DNA of 36,012 nt from an uncultured Polaribacter sp. (GCF_947501385.1 NZ_CANMVP010000036.1:1-36012), one strand, 5' to 3'. Counted from the stretch's first letter, positions 14,014-21,784 are shown. Program-made: numbers and translations. Notes: generated by a model from the sequence alone, not told the origin.

Positions 14014-14835
14014 ATGCAATTACTTCATACAATTGAAGATGTTCATAAAGTTTTTGATACGCAAGGAAGTAGTCCTTTACTTGTTACATGTGATGATTTC
14101 AGAGATTGGGTATGTAAGTATGATAGGTTTCCTAAATATTTATTTAACGAACTTATAGCTTCGGAATTTGCAAAATTATGGGAAATTAAAACTCCAGAAA
14201 CCTCCTTGATAAAAGTGAAAAGTGAGCATATTCCAAGTGAAAAGTTTCCACAATTACAATTAGGTTGGTTTGAAAAGGAATGTTTTGGTTCATTATACCT
14301 TGAAACCTCTAAAGAATTAGATCATACAATGCTTTCTATGTTTCAAGAAAAGTCTTTCAGAGATAAAATAGCTGATAAATCAGATTTTTTAAAAATTGCT
14401 TTATTCGATATATGGATTGCAAATGAAGATAGAAATCATAATAATTTTAATTTACTATTATATGTATCTCCAGAAAGAACAAATTTCTTCTACGCAATAG
14501 ACCACGTGAATATATTTAATTCGAGTTTTCTTGATTACGGAATAGCTGAATTAACAGAAGATGATTCAATAATTAAAACAGATATAGCAAAAATTTTATT
14601 TGGAAAAAACAGGAAATTAACAGACATTGTAAATAACTTAATTGAAATGTTTTACATTTGTACCAAGGAATGTGAAGATAAATTAGAAGAGAAATTGAGT
14701 TTAGTTCCTGATTCTTGGCATATTGACAAGGATGTAATAAGGGAAAGAATTACAAATAATTTATTTTCTGAAGATTGGAAAAAGCAATGTGTGACCAATT
14801 TTAGAGAGTTTGTTCAATCTTTTGTAGCTAATTAA
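14014..14835 (+). CDS. HipA-like kinase domain protein
   Basis: This 273-residue protein resembles the stand-alone HipA-like kinase domain (HipA_2 type), related to the HipA Ser/Thr kinase toxin but lacking the HipA N-terminal domain. Visible kinase elements are a possible ATP-lysine (Lys35 in WVCKYDR) and partner Glu46 (FNELIASEFAKLW, the LxNExxAxxLA pattern), the catalytic loop IANEDRNHNNFNLLL with Asp139 and Asn144, and the metal-binding AIDHVNIF with Asp163. It probably phosphorylates a protein; the target is unknown. The next gene starts 1 bp after its stop codon, so the two act together. I chose the ATG at 14014 over an in-frame TTG at 13975, which overlaps the -7 box. The gene lies alone between a lon terminator and a convergent operon, as an inserted two-gene unit would. 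Confidence 0.7.
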   Translation: MQLLHTIEDVHKVFDTQGSSPLLVTCDDFRDWVCKYDRFPKYLFNELIASEFAKLWEIKTPETSLIKVKSEHIPSEKFPQLQLGWFEKECFGSLYLETSKELDHTMLSMFQEKSFRDKIADKSDFLKIALFDIWIANEDRNHNNFNLLLYVSPERTNFFYAIDHVNIFNSSFLDYGIAELTEDDSIIKTDIAKILFGKNRKLTDIVNNLIEMFYICTKECEDKLEEKLSLVPDSWHIDKDVIRERITNNLFSEDWKKQCVTNFREFVQSFVAN

Positions 14836-14836
14836 A

Positions 14837-15682
14837 ATGAAAACAATTTATTCGATTTTATACGTAAACTTAAATACCACTCTAAATGAAAGAGTTAGTA
14901 TTGGTGTAGTTGTATCCAATGGTATAAAAAATTATTTTAAATATTCTATAGAAAAGCTTTCAGCTTTTAAAGGTATTTTAAATAATGAAAGATATGGATT
15001 GATTAAAAATTATTTGAAATCCATAGAAAAGCAAATAGGTGCTTCCAGTGTGAATATTTCAAGTCAATTATTTGAAAAAAAAGAGTTTCAAAATAATTGG
15101 GTTAATGAAAGTTATTTAACATATCTTTCAAAGTATTCAAATAATATAGTTCAGTTCTCTTTACCTAAATCTATTGATGTCGAATTAAATAGTAATAATT
15201 TTAAAAGGATTTTTGAAAAATATATTTTTAGATATTCAGAAGAGATAAATGTCACTCCAATATTTAATGTTCATTCGGTCGTTAAAACACAATTATTTCC
15301 AAAAATCGAAAAAAGAGTAAATCTTGAAAAGACATTAACTTCAAATGATTTTGAAAACTTATTCGCACCTATAGATATTGATTTTATTGGTGTAAATGGA
15401 ATTCCAGTTGCTGGTCAAACTATAGATTTTGAAAAAAAACACTATTATCTGGAAAATGATGTCACTCGATTTGTTTCTTTAACCAAAGCTATTGAATTAG
15501 AAGTTGATAGTAGAGGGAAGTATTTTGTTTTAGGAAGAGAGCCACAAAATAAAATAAATAAAAATCACTTTTTATGGGAACAAATCAGGGACACAGAATT
15601 CCTCGAGTTTGTTGATGTTGATGAAGTTGGAATTATCGAACAATATATCGAGAATAACAATGTGAAGCCATTCTTTGACTAA
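14837..15682 (+). CDS. DUF3037-like partner of the HipA-like kinase
   Basis: This is a 281-residue soluble protein. Its N terminus (KTIYSILYVNLNTTLNERVSIGVVVSN) has the shape of DUF3037 proteins, which begin with a strand, a segment rich in Glu/Arg and a NxGVV-type strand. No transmembrane segment, signal peptide or DNA-binding motif is evident; the C-terminal half is rich in charged residues and probably alpha/beta. It starts one base after the kinase stop, so the two are translationally coupled. From memory, DUF3037 genes often sit next to HipA-like kinase genes, which suggests a regulator, antitoxin or adaptor of the kinase. That association and the domain name need a profile search. No cutting or binding activity can be claimed. 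Confidence 0.55.
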   Translation: MKTIYSILYVNLNTTLNERVSIGVVVSNGIKNYFKYSIEKLSAFKGILNNERYGLIKNYLKSIEKQIGASSVNISSQLFEKKEFQNNWVNESYLTYLSKYSNNIVQFSLPKSIDVELNSNNFKRIFEKYIFRYSEEINVTPIFNVHSVVKTQLFPKIEKRVNLEKTLTSNDFENLFAPIDIDFIGVNGIPVAGQTIDFEKKHYYLENDVTRFVSLTKAIELEVDSRGKYFVLGREPQNKINKNHFLWEQIRDTEFLEFVDVDEVGIIEQYIENNNVKPFFD

Positions 15683-15851
15683 AATACATTATTATCAATT
15701 ATCCGTTTTTTAAAATTTTGGCCAACGTGATATAGATATGGTATCTTTTCAATGATTGATATCAATAGTTACTGAAATAAGTTCAGCACAGTAGCGAAGT
15801 TAAAAAATTTTAATGAGAAAATAAATATCTAAAATGCTGCATTTTAAAACG

Positions 15852-16757
15852 CTACTTCAATTTCTTCTTTTTAGTATGGAGAATAAAAGTGGCATTTACA
15901 CCAAAATGAAAGTTTCCGTCTTTGGCATTAAAATTATTTCTGGTTTGTGTGATAAAAGTATCTTCCGCAAAGTTACGAGCGTTGGTCATGTGAAATTGTA
16001 GCATTAAATCGCTCACTTCCCAATTGATCCCCACCATAAAAGCGTTGTAGGTGTCTATCGATTTCAATGAATTGGCAACATAGAAATATTCTGAAACAAT
16101 AGCAGCATGACCGCCAATTTTATGTCTTCCGCCAAAACCAACAGCAAACTGACTGTTTGGATCGCCATCTAAAGAACTTGTACTTCTTTGAATAAAAGTA
16201 GGCATTATTTGTAGCGAAAGGTTAGCATTCATTTTTCTGGCAATTAACAACTGACTTGTAAATGCATATTTATCTGAAGCCGAATTACCGCCATATAAAC
16301 TCGTATTTGCATTCGCTTTGTCTCTATGAGAAAATCCTTGAACAAACGTAATGCTAAAAGGCATTTTTTTAGAATTCCTACGCTGTTTAAAAATTTTGAA
16401 TTTTAAAAATCCATCTGTAATTTTATCATGATTTGTATAACCAAGACCAAAGGTAAAATTATCTGTAAAAGCATAATCTAAACCATATCGCGTACTTACT
16501 ACATCTGCCAAAAAACGTTGCCCTTCAAAATTAGGAATGTTCCAATATCTATTATACAAAGCAATTTCTAAAGCGCCTTTTTTTCTAGTTTCAATAGAAT
16601 GCCCTAAACCCATTCTTGTGGTTTTAAAAGTTGCAATTTCATAGACGGGTTTGTCTGGGAATTCTTTTGCTAATTGGTCTAACAAATTTTGTGCGTTTGC
16701 AGAAGCCATACCTATAAAAAATAGAAAAAGGAGCTTCAAAGTAGGTTTATTCTTCAT
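15852..16757 (-). CDS. DUF5777-type beta-barrel protein, cassette 1
   Basis: This is a 301-residue secreted protein with a signal peptide (cleaved after about ASANA, residue 22), probably an outer-membrane beta-barrel of the DUF5777 family. The rest alternates short hydrophobic or aromatic strands (DYAFTDNFTFGLGYTNHDKITDGFLKFKIFKQRR) typical of barrels. It has a clear paralogue in the window, at 21785-22642: both contain ATFK-T/G-TR-GHSIE-RK near the mature N terminus, DGFLK..LKQR in the middle and a PT(F/Y)xxR segment. It is the last gene of the minus-strand operon CHRD-cupredoxin, OB-fold, YceI, DUF5777 and overlaps the YceI gene by 11 bp. The role is unknown; an outer-membrane channel or docking site for the periplasmic partners is an inference. 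About 170 bp downstream (15683-15851) I see nothing definite. Confidence 0.8.
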   Translation of the reverse strand: MKNKPTLKLLFLFFIGMASANAQNLLDQLAKEFPDKPVYEIATFKTTRMGLGHSIETRKKGALEIALYNRYWNIPNFEGQRFLADVVSTRYGLDYAFTDNFTFGLGYTNHDKITDGFLKFKIFKQRRNSKKMPFSITFVQGFSHRDKANANTSLYGGNSASDKYAFTSQLLIARKMNANLSLQIMPTFIQRSTSSLDGDPNSQFAVGFGGRHKIGGHAAIVSEYFYVANSLKSIDTYNAFMVGINWEVSDLMLQFHMTNARNFAEDTFITQTRNNFNAKDGNFHFGVNATFILHTKKKKLK

Positions 16758-17292
16758 AAGGTTGGTATTGAAACTTAAATTTTAAAGAAATAGTTTTGGC
16801 AATATTACTAGATAAAATGGGTGGTATTTTAATATCGAAATCGTTGACTAAAACATCAAAATTTCCTTCTAAAGCATACGTACCGTTATTATTTTCTATT
16901 GTCGATTTTATTTCTATTTCCTTCGAAATGCCATGAATGGTTAAAGTGCCTTTTATGATTTTTGTTTGTAAGGCCACGCTAGCATCCAAATTGATGATTT
17001 TTCCTTCAAAATTAGCCTTCGGATACATGTCAGATTCAATATAACTCTCATTAAAATGCTCGTACATTAAATCTTTTTTAAACACAAAAGCGCGCATTAG
17101 CATACTTACAGCAATGGCTTCTTTTTCAATGTCTAAAATGCTTACTACTTGATTGTTTTTTGCTTCAATATTTTCTACAGAGGTGTAAGAAAAGAAGGTT
17201 ACTTGTCCTTGACGTGTAATAAATTGAGATGTAGTATCGTCAAAATCTGTAAAAAAAGTAAGTAGTAAAAGAATGGGGATTAATTTATTCAT
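16747..17292 (-). CDS. YceI family protein, cassette 1
   Basis: YceI proteins are periplasmic lipocalin-like barrels that bind polyisoprenoids such as isoprenoid quinones. This 181-residue protein has an N-terminal signal peptide (about 1-22) and the family core: EAKNNQVVSILD, MYPKANFEGKI and the ITIHG-type strand KGTLTIHGISKEIEIKSTI. The paralogue at 21236-21781 has exactly the same length and aligns end to end (shared ENIEAKNNQV, EHFNE.Y.ESD.YPKA.F.G, LTIHG..KEI). It overlaps the upstream OB-fold gene by 8 bp and the downstream DUF5777 gene by 11 bp, so the three are tightly coupled. It probably carries a lipid or quinone ligand in the periplasm; the ligand is not known. Confidence 0.85.
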   Translation of the reverse strand: MNKLIPILLLLTFFTDFDDTTSQFITRQGQVTFFSYTSVENIEAKNNQVVSILDIEKEAIAVSMLMRAFVFKKDLMYEHFNESYIESDMYPKANFEGKIINLDASVALQTKIIKGTLTIHGISKEIEIKSTIENNNGTYALEGNFDVLVNDFDIKIPPILSSNIAKTISLKFKFQYQPYEE

Positions 17293-17722
17293 TCGTTTTT
17301 AAATCTATATAACAATTCAACAAGACAACATCTTTTAAAAATCCTTTACAAATGCCTTTTATTTTTATTTCTTGATGTTTTTTTAACGTTTTTACTTTTT
17401 CTATTTGGTTTTTATCGATGTCGCAAATAATACCAGCATCATTATTTTTACTGTACAATAATACTGTAATTCTTTTATTTAAAAAAGTAACTTCTTTTAC
17501 AAAACCAACTACTTCTAGAATTTTATCAACATACAATTCGTTCGATTTTTCTTCATCCGTAAGAAAAGAAGCAACCAATTCATTCGAATTTAAAGATACT
17601 TCTGAACTCACTTTTTCTAAATTCCTTTCAGGTTCAGAAAACACAACTGTCACAAAATAGAAAATGATTACCAATATTGATAATGTGACCATACTAGAAA
17701 CAAAAATATCTTTTTTCTTCAT
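17285..17722 (-). CDS. OB-fold (tRNA_anti-like) membrane-anchored protein, cassette 1
   Basis: This is a 145-residue protein with one N-terminal transmembrane helix (about 8-28) and a periplasmic domain resembling the OB-fold / tRNA_anti-like family of Bacteroidota. The core is LYVDKILEVVGFVKEV ... ITVLLYSKNNDAGIICDI ... IKIKGICKGFLKDVVLLNC. The C-terminal GICxGFLxDVVLxxC motif (123-137) is shared exactly with the paralogue at 20805-21221, including two cysteines that could form a disulfide. The nucleic-acid association implied by the family name is unlikely for a periplasmic domain. It is second in its operon, after a 101-bp gap holding a hairpin, and overlaps the YceI gene by 8 bp. It probably works with YceI and DUF5777; the function is unknown. 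Confidence 0.75.
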   Translation of the reverse strand: MKKKDIFVSSMVTLSILVIIFYFVTVVFSEPERNLEKVSSEVSLNSNELVASFLTDEEKSNELYVDKILEVVGFVKEVTFLNKRITVLLYSKNNDAGIICDIDKNQIEKVKTLKKHQEIKIKGICKGFLKDVVLLNCYIDLKTNE

Positions 17723-17777
17723 AAAATCAGATTACGTAAAAGTATCAAATTATATTTTGACGTACGTAGATAAATAG

Positions 17778-17808
17778 TTACCGACTAAAAAAACATTTTA
17801 ATCGGTAA
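17778..17808 (-). promoter_or_regulatory. Intercistronic hairpin between head gene and OB-fold gene
   Basis: Arms 17778-17787 and 17799-17808 pair over 10 bp with one mismatch on the plus strand that becomes a G-U pair in the minus-strand transcript, so it is better formed in the operon mRNA. It lies 16 bp after the CHRD-cupredoxin stop codon. There is no clear U-tract after the stem, so it more likely protects or processes the mRNA, or terminates partially, than ends transcription. Confidence 0.5.
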
Positions 17809-17823
17809 TTACCTACAATTGTC

Positions 17824-19002
17824 TTAATTAGTAATGGTAATAATACCGGTCATAGCACCATGAAATTCACAATTATAAAATAAGGTGTTTGGTGCTGTTG
17901 TAGGTACTGTAAATGTTATGGTACCAGAAGCTGTTCCGTTATTTGTAACGCCACCATTGTAAATATTTGCAGTTCCTGTTCCTTGTACCGATTTTATTAA
18001 AAAAGGATGTCCAGGTGTATTTACATTAAACGTGTATGTCTTTCCTCTTTGCAATGTAAAATTAGCATTGCTAACATTGGTAAGAGCATCATTATTAAAA
18101 ATATAAGCAGTTGCGCCACTGTTGGTAACATCATAATTTTTTGCTACAATGGGTGTGTTGCTATTTGCACCAATATTTCCTTGGGCAATTAAAGAGCTTA
18201 GATTAGAAGCACTCAAGTGCACATTTAAATACGCATCTAAAGTAGAAAAATCTGAATATTGAATGGCTGCACCACTCTCTAATGTTGCTACTTGTGTTTT
18301 GCTAATACCAGTTTCTCCTTGTACAGGATTCAATGCAATAATAATTGCACCATTACTTCCAGCAGCGCCAGCATGAATGTGCGCAGGATGTTCATCACCC
18401 GCAGAAGTTCCGTTTAAAATGATGGCCACCAAAGTGGTTCCGTTTACACGCTCGTAAAATTTAGCAACTCCATCTATTCCTGCAACATCTTTGGTTACCA
18501 AAGGATATTCTTTTAATTCTCCTGTCAGTTCATTTTGTCCGATATCTACTTGTGCTACAAATGTTGCAACTTCAGTAGGACTTAAATGAATATTAATATA
18601 ACCATTGTATTCTAATAATGTTGCGTAGGTGATTGCGTCTCCATTATCTTTCGTTTTTATATTGATACTGCTTTTTCCCGTAGTACCCTCTACAATACCT
18701 AAAGAAATTGCCACTGCACCACCTTCTACAGCAGTATTTAAATGAATATGTGCAGGATGTGTACTGCCTGCAATTGTATTTTGTAGCTCAAGTTCAATAG
18801 TGGTAGATGCATCACTCATTTCTTTAAAAGTAGCCGTTCCAGATATATTAGCATCTGTGAGCGCTTTTAGTTGGTAAACTTTTTGTGAACCAGTGGCCAC
18901 AATTGCTATAGTATCTGAATCTGAATCGGAACTACAACTGATCATCACAGTTGAAAAAACCAATATAATAATGGCCGATAATTTAATTTTAATTGTTGTC
19001 AT
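17824..19002 (-). CDS. CHRD-domain / cupredoxin lipoprotein, head of cassette 1
   Basis: This 392-residue lipoprotein (signal ending VMISC, Cys at about 23, followed by an Asp/Ser-rich spacer) contains two CHRD repeats, each with HPAHIH and a later NIHLSP/NVHLSA strand, and a C-terminal cupredoxin domain. The cupredoxin has a full type-1 copper ligand set: His332 (TPGHPF), Cys378, His381 and Met384 (NCEFHGAM). CHRD domains are of unknown function, known from chordin and bacterial envelope proteins. It is therefore a probable surface or periplasmic electron carrier or copper-binding protein. I chose the ATG at 19002 because it begins the lipoprotein signal; a TTG at 19032 is upstream. It heads the operon with OB-fold, YceI and DUF5777. 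Its promoter region carries the double TTCC box shared with 20450. Confidence 0.8.
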   Translation of the reverse strand: MTTIKIKLSAIIILVFSTVMISCSSDSDSDTIAIVATGSQKVYQLKALTDANISGTATFKEMSDASTTIELELQNTIAGSTHPAHIHLNTAVEGGAVAISLGIVEGTTGKSSINIKTKDNGDAITYATLLEYNGYINIHLSPTEVATFVAQVDIGQNELTGELKEYPLVTKDVAGIDGVAKFYERVNGTTLVAIILNGTSAGDEHPAHIHAGAAGSNGAIIIALNPVQGETGISKTQVATLESGAAIQYSDFSTLDAYLNVHLSASNLSSLIAQGNIGANSNTPIVAKNYDVTNSGATAYIFNNDALTNVSNANFTLQRGKTYTFNVNTPGHPFLIKSVQGTGTANIYNGGVTNNGTASGTITFTVPTTAPNTLFYNCEFHGAMTGIITITN

Positions 19003-19048
19003 TTTTTTGTTTTTAAGATTAGTAATACACAAATGAACTTCTTTCTGT

Positions 19049-19101
19049 TTTATAAATAAAAAAAATAGATGTGAAAGGGAAATTGAGTTTTTAAAGAGGA
19101 A
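19049..19101 (-). promoter_or_regulatory. Double TTCC box plus TATAAA, promoter of cassette 1
   Basis: Read on the minus strand, TTCCTCTTTAA (19101-19091) and TTCCCTTTCAC (19081-19071) are direct repeats exactly 20 bp apart. TATAAA (19054-19049) begins 27 bp after the second box, and the ATG of the CHRD-cupredoxin gene lies 79 bp after it. The same layout, to the base, precedes the gene at 20450. Direct repeats about two helical turns apart are how LytTR regulators usually bind; the adjacent LytTR gene is the natural candidate. Confidence 0.7.
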
Positions 19102-19206
19102 AAAAGCTAGTTAAAAAATCATGGTTTTAGGGTTGAAAGATGAATATTCTTTGTTTCATTAAAATTTAAACGTTAATTTTAGCTTTTTAAATTTCTATAA
19201 TTAAGA

Positions 19207-20298
19207 ATGAAAAAAGACAGACTTTATTTTTTAACCTTCTTATCTATTGCCGTAATTTTTCTGTTAACTGCATCTATTGCTGTTCAATATTTTATCAAAG
19301 CCAGCGCAAATCAATTAATAGAAGTTCAAGTAGAATCTAGTAAGAGAGAAGCAAATGAAGTGGCACGGTTTTTAGATTATGAATTCTCTAAAGATATTTC
19401 TAAAAAAGAGGTTGTAAAAAATACCCAAAAAGTAATTGCAGACTCTAATACAGATAGCTGGTTTATAAGTGTTTTTAATTGGAGCGGGAAAGAGGTTTGC
19501 CATCCAGATATTACAAAAGTGGGTCAAACAGTAAATTCTAACCAGACGTTATTGGCTTCTTTAGAAGAGAAAAACAATTCAGAAGATTTGTATGAACTCT
19601 TAGTAAATAGAAATGCTTCTGATGAAAGTACTTCAGAAATTATATACATTTCACCTTTAAAAAATGCCGATTTAATTGTTGCTGCAAATGTAAATATGAA
19701 TCGTATTGCTGCACAAATGAATGCATTAAAAGTCAATTTTTATCTCATTTTCTTACTAATGGGAATATTGATTATTGTATTGTCTTTTTTAGCGGTACGT
19801 TTTATTGGAAGCGCTTATGAAAAACAATTAGAGTTAAAAAATTCAACTTTAACATCAGAAGTTGTAAACCTTTCTAAATTGAATATCGATTTGGCTTCTT
19901 ATAGAGAAAAAGTGGTAGAAGTTGCCCAAGAAGAGGCTACCGGAGATACTACAGAAAAAGGTAAGCAAAGAATTTTAACCTATGTTAGAAATGAACTAGT
20001 TCCCATTCCTATCAAAGAAATTGCCTATATTTATACAGAAAATACCATTACTTATGTGGTGTGTTTTAACGGAAAAAGATCTACAACCAATACAAGTTTA
20101 GATGATATGCACACCAATTTAGATGCGGCATTGTTTTTTAGAGCAAACAGACAGTTTATCATTAGCATCACAGCCATCGATAAAATTATAAAATACGGAA
20201 ATAGTCAGCTTAAGATTTTATTACAATCTAAAACTTCCGAAGAAATAATTATCAGTAAAAATAAAGCTGCAGAATTTAAGCAATGGTTAAATATGTAA
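19207..20298 (+). CDS. Membrane-bound LytTR transcriptional regulator with Cache-like sensor
   Basis: This is a 363-residue one-component regulator. TM1 (7-29) and TM2 (177-199) bracket a periplasmic sensor of about 147 residues whose DSWFISVFNWSGKEVCHPDITKVG segment resembles dCache ligand-binding domains. A coiled coil (about 203-240) follows, and the C-terminal 255-362 is a LytTR DNA-binding domain (RILTYVRNELVPIPIKEIAYIYTENTITYVV ... ALFFRANRQFIISITAIDKI). Most LytTR proteins are response regulators with a receiver domain; here the sensor is fused directly to the DNA-binding domain and the protein stays in the membrane. It lies between the two cassettes, divergent from cassette 1 and upstream of cassette 2, both of which carry matching double boxes. 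It probably senses a periplasmic ligand or redox state and activates both operons. Confidence 0.85.
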   Translation: MKKDRLYFLTFLSIAVIFLLTASIAVQYFIKASANQLIEVQVESSKREANEVARFLDYEFSKDISKKEVVKNTQKVIADSNTDSWFISVFNWSGKEVCHPDITKVGQTVNSNQTLLASLEEKNNSEDLYELLVNRNASDESTSEIIYISPLKNADLIVAANVNMNRIAAQMNALKVNFYLIFLLMGILIIVLSFLAVRFIGSAYEKQLELKNSTLTSEVVNLSKLNIDLASYREKVVEVAQEEATGDTTEKGKQRILTYVRNELVPIPIKEIAYIYTENTITYVVCFNGKRSTTNTSLDDMHTNLDAALFFRANRQFIISITAIDKIIKYGNSQLKILLQSKTSEEIIISKNKAAEFKQWLNM

Positions 20299-20350
20299 AT
20301 AGCTTATTTAAAAAAAATGATAAAATGAAAGAACTATTCAAGCCTATTTT

Positions 20351-20403
20351 TTCCTTTTTAAGGATTTTTTTTCCTTCTCACGAAAGTAAATTAGCGCTAT
20401 AAT
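20351..20403 (+). promoter_or_regulatory. Double TTCC box plus TATAAT, promoter of cassette 2
   Basis: TTCCTTTTTAA (20351-20361) and TTCCTTCTCAC (20371-20381) are direct repeats 20 bp apart. TATAAT (20398-20403) starts 27 bp after the second box, and the ATG at 20450 lies 79 bp after it, the same numbers as in cassette 1. This architecture also shows that the in-frame ATG at 20402 is part of the promoter rather than a start codon. Confidence 0.7.
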
Positions 20404-20449
20404 GGCTTCATTTAGTTTCTTTACCCTATTAATTTTAAATCCAATTAAA

Positions 20450-20794
20450 ATGAATTTCAATCAAAAAATTAGAACAACGTTCCTAATCCTTTCTTTAGGA
20501 ATCTTTTTTGGCTCCTGTATTTCAAACGTTGAAGAAGAATTAGAAGAGCCACCGGTAGACGCAAAAGTATCTTTTAAGGATGCTGTAAAACCAATTATAG
20601 ACGGTAGATGTATTTCTTGTCATGGTGCAGGAGGAAACTCTCCAGAATTAACAAGTTATGCAACAATTAGTGCAAACGCATCTTCTGTAAAAAATGAAGT
20701 TGCTAGTGGCAGAATGCCGCAAGGTACTACGTTAACACCAGCACAAATAAAAACCATTGTAGACTGGGTAGACGAAGGTGCTTTAGATAATTAA
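20450..20794 (+). CDS. Monoheme c-type cytochrome lipoprotein, head of cassette 2
   Basis: This 114-residue lipoprotein (lipobox GSC, Cys23) has a single heme c attachment motif CISCH (54-58), a probable distal methionine (Met89 in GRMPQG) and a C-terminal helix ending TIVDWVDEGALDN, the layout of small class-I-like cytochromes found as domains in Bacteroidota proteins. The Asp/Glu/Pro-rich segment after Cys23 is a lipoprotein linker. It should carry electrons in the periplasm or at the outer membrane. I use the ATG at 20450, which starts at the signal peptide; the earlier ATG at 20402 overlaps the TATAAT box. It is the first gene of a plus-strand operon with OB-fold, YceI and DUF5777 genes, taking the position held by the copper protein in cassette 1. 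Confidence 0.8.
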   Translation: MNFNQKIRTTFLILSLGIFFGSCISNVEEELEEPPVDAKVSFKDAVKPIIDGRCISCHGAGGNSPELTSYATISANASSVKNEVASGRMPQGTTLTPAQIKTIVDWVDEGALDN

Positions 20795-20804
20795 AATAGA
20801 GGAT

Positions 20805-21221
20805 ATGAAAACAAAAAAAATCATCATCGGAATTTTAATTTTAGGACTTTTAGGCGTGTTTGTTGCCTATAAAATGTATCACAAACCCCATGTAAATGTT
20901 GCTGATGAAAGTGCAGACATTACTTTAACAGCAAATACCATTTTAGAAGATTTTTCTTCGGATGAAACAATGGCAAATACCAAATATTTAGAAAAAATAA
21001 TACAAGTAGAAGGAATTGTTTCTGAAGTAAAAACAGCAAATGAAAAAGGAATCATCACCTTAAAAACAAATGATGATTTTGCAAGTGTTTTATGCCATTT
21101 ATCAACAGAAGCAACTAAAAAAATACATACCGTTAAAGTAGGACAAACCTTAAAATTGAAAGGAATCTGTACAGGTTTCTTGATGGATGTTGTACTGATT
21201 AAATGTGAATTCATCAACTAA
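20805..21221 (+). CDS. OB-fold (tRNA_anti-like) membrane-anchored protein, cassette 2
   Basis: This 138-residue paralogue of the protein at 17285-17722 has one N-terminal transmembrane helix (about 5-23), then a periplasmic OB-fold-like domain (KYLEKIIQVEGIVSEVKTANEKGIITLKTND ... LKLKGICTGFLMDVVLIKCEF). The shared C-terminal motif GICxGFLxDVVLxxC spans 120-134. It starts 10 bp after the cytochrome stop codon with an AGAGGA purine run just upstream of the ATG, one of the few Shine-Dalgarno-like sequences in the window. It is co-transcribed with the YceI and DUF5777 genes. Overall identity with the paralogue is modest outside the motif, so the duplication is old. The function is unknown. Confidence 0.75.
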   Translation: MKTKKIIIGILILGLLGVFVAYKMYHKPHVNVADESADITLTANTILEDFSSDETMANTKYLEKIIQVEGIVSEVKTANEKGIITLKTNDDFASVLCHLSTEATKKIHTVKVGQTLKLKGICTGFLMDVVLIKCEFIN

Positions 21222-21235
21222 TAAAAACAAACAAA

Positions 21236-21781
21236 ATGAAAATTATATATACCGTGTTAGCTTGCCTCTTCTTTGTAGCAATAAGTAATAGTCAAGAACG
21301 TTTTTTAACTAAAAACGGAACCATCTCTTTCTTCTCGACTTCGCCAATGGAAAATATTGAGGCAAAAAACAATCAAGTATTAAGTATTGTAGATGCTGCT
21401 AATGGACAAATGGCTATTTCTATTTTAATGAAATCTTTTATGTTCGAAAAAGCATTAATGCAAGAACATTTTAATGAAAATTATGTAGAATCAGATAGAT
21501 ATCCAAAAGCAACTTTTAAAGGAGATCTTTTAAATTTTGATGCGATTGGAGATTCAAAAACAAAAACACAAGTAAAAGGAAATTTAACCATACATGGTAA
21601 AACCAAAGAAATTACCATTGAAGCAACTACTTTAAAAACTGCAGATTCCATTTTAATGACGGGAGAATTCTTTGTAGAATTGGCAGATTTTGGAATAGAA
21701 ATTCCTGCTGTTGTAAAAAATAATATTGCAAAGAAAATTAAAGTAAACTTTAATTTTAATCACAAACCATACAAAAAGTAA
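21236..21781 (+). CDS. YceI family protein, cassette 2
   Basis: This is a 181-residue periplasmic YceI-like lipocalin with a signal peptide (MKIIYTVLACLFFVAISNS, cleaved near residue 19). It has the core strands of the family, including EAKNNQVLSIVD, RYPKATFKGDL, KGNLTIHGKTKEITIEA and a C-terminal NNIAKKIKVNFNF. Length and order of motifs equal those of the cassette 1 protein at 16747-17292, but many surface residues differ, so the two may bind different ligands. Fourteen bases separate it from the OB-fold gene and three bases from the DUF5777 gene. YceI proteins bind isoprenoid lipids, including quinones; beside a c-type cytochrome this fits electron or quinone handling in the envelope, which is an inference. 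Confidence 0.85.
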   Translation: MKIIYTVLACLFFVAISNSQERFLTKNGTISFFSTSPMENIEAKNNQVLSIVDAANGQMAISILMKSFMFEKALMQEHFNENYVESDRYPKATFKGDLLNFDAIGDSKTKTQVKGNLTIHGKTKEITIEATTLKTADSILMTGEFFVELADFGIEIPAVVKNNIAKKIKVNFNFNHKPYKK

Positions 21782-21784
21782 AAC

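Noticed and set aside
15683..15851. Possible small RNA or terminator between the convergent DUF3037-like and DUF5777 genes
   Set aside because: I found no stable stem followed by a T-run and no repeat in these 169 bases.
20325..20402. A 25-residue ORF (starts MKELFKPIF) upstream of the cytochrome gene
   Set aside because: It overlaps both TTCC boxes and the TATAAT box completely; its sequence is explained by the promoter, and no conserved feature supports a protein.
20402..20449. Upstream ATG of the cytochrome lipoprotein gene
   Set aside because: It overlaps the TATAAT box, and the added residues precede a complete lipoprotein signal that starts at 20450.
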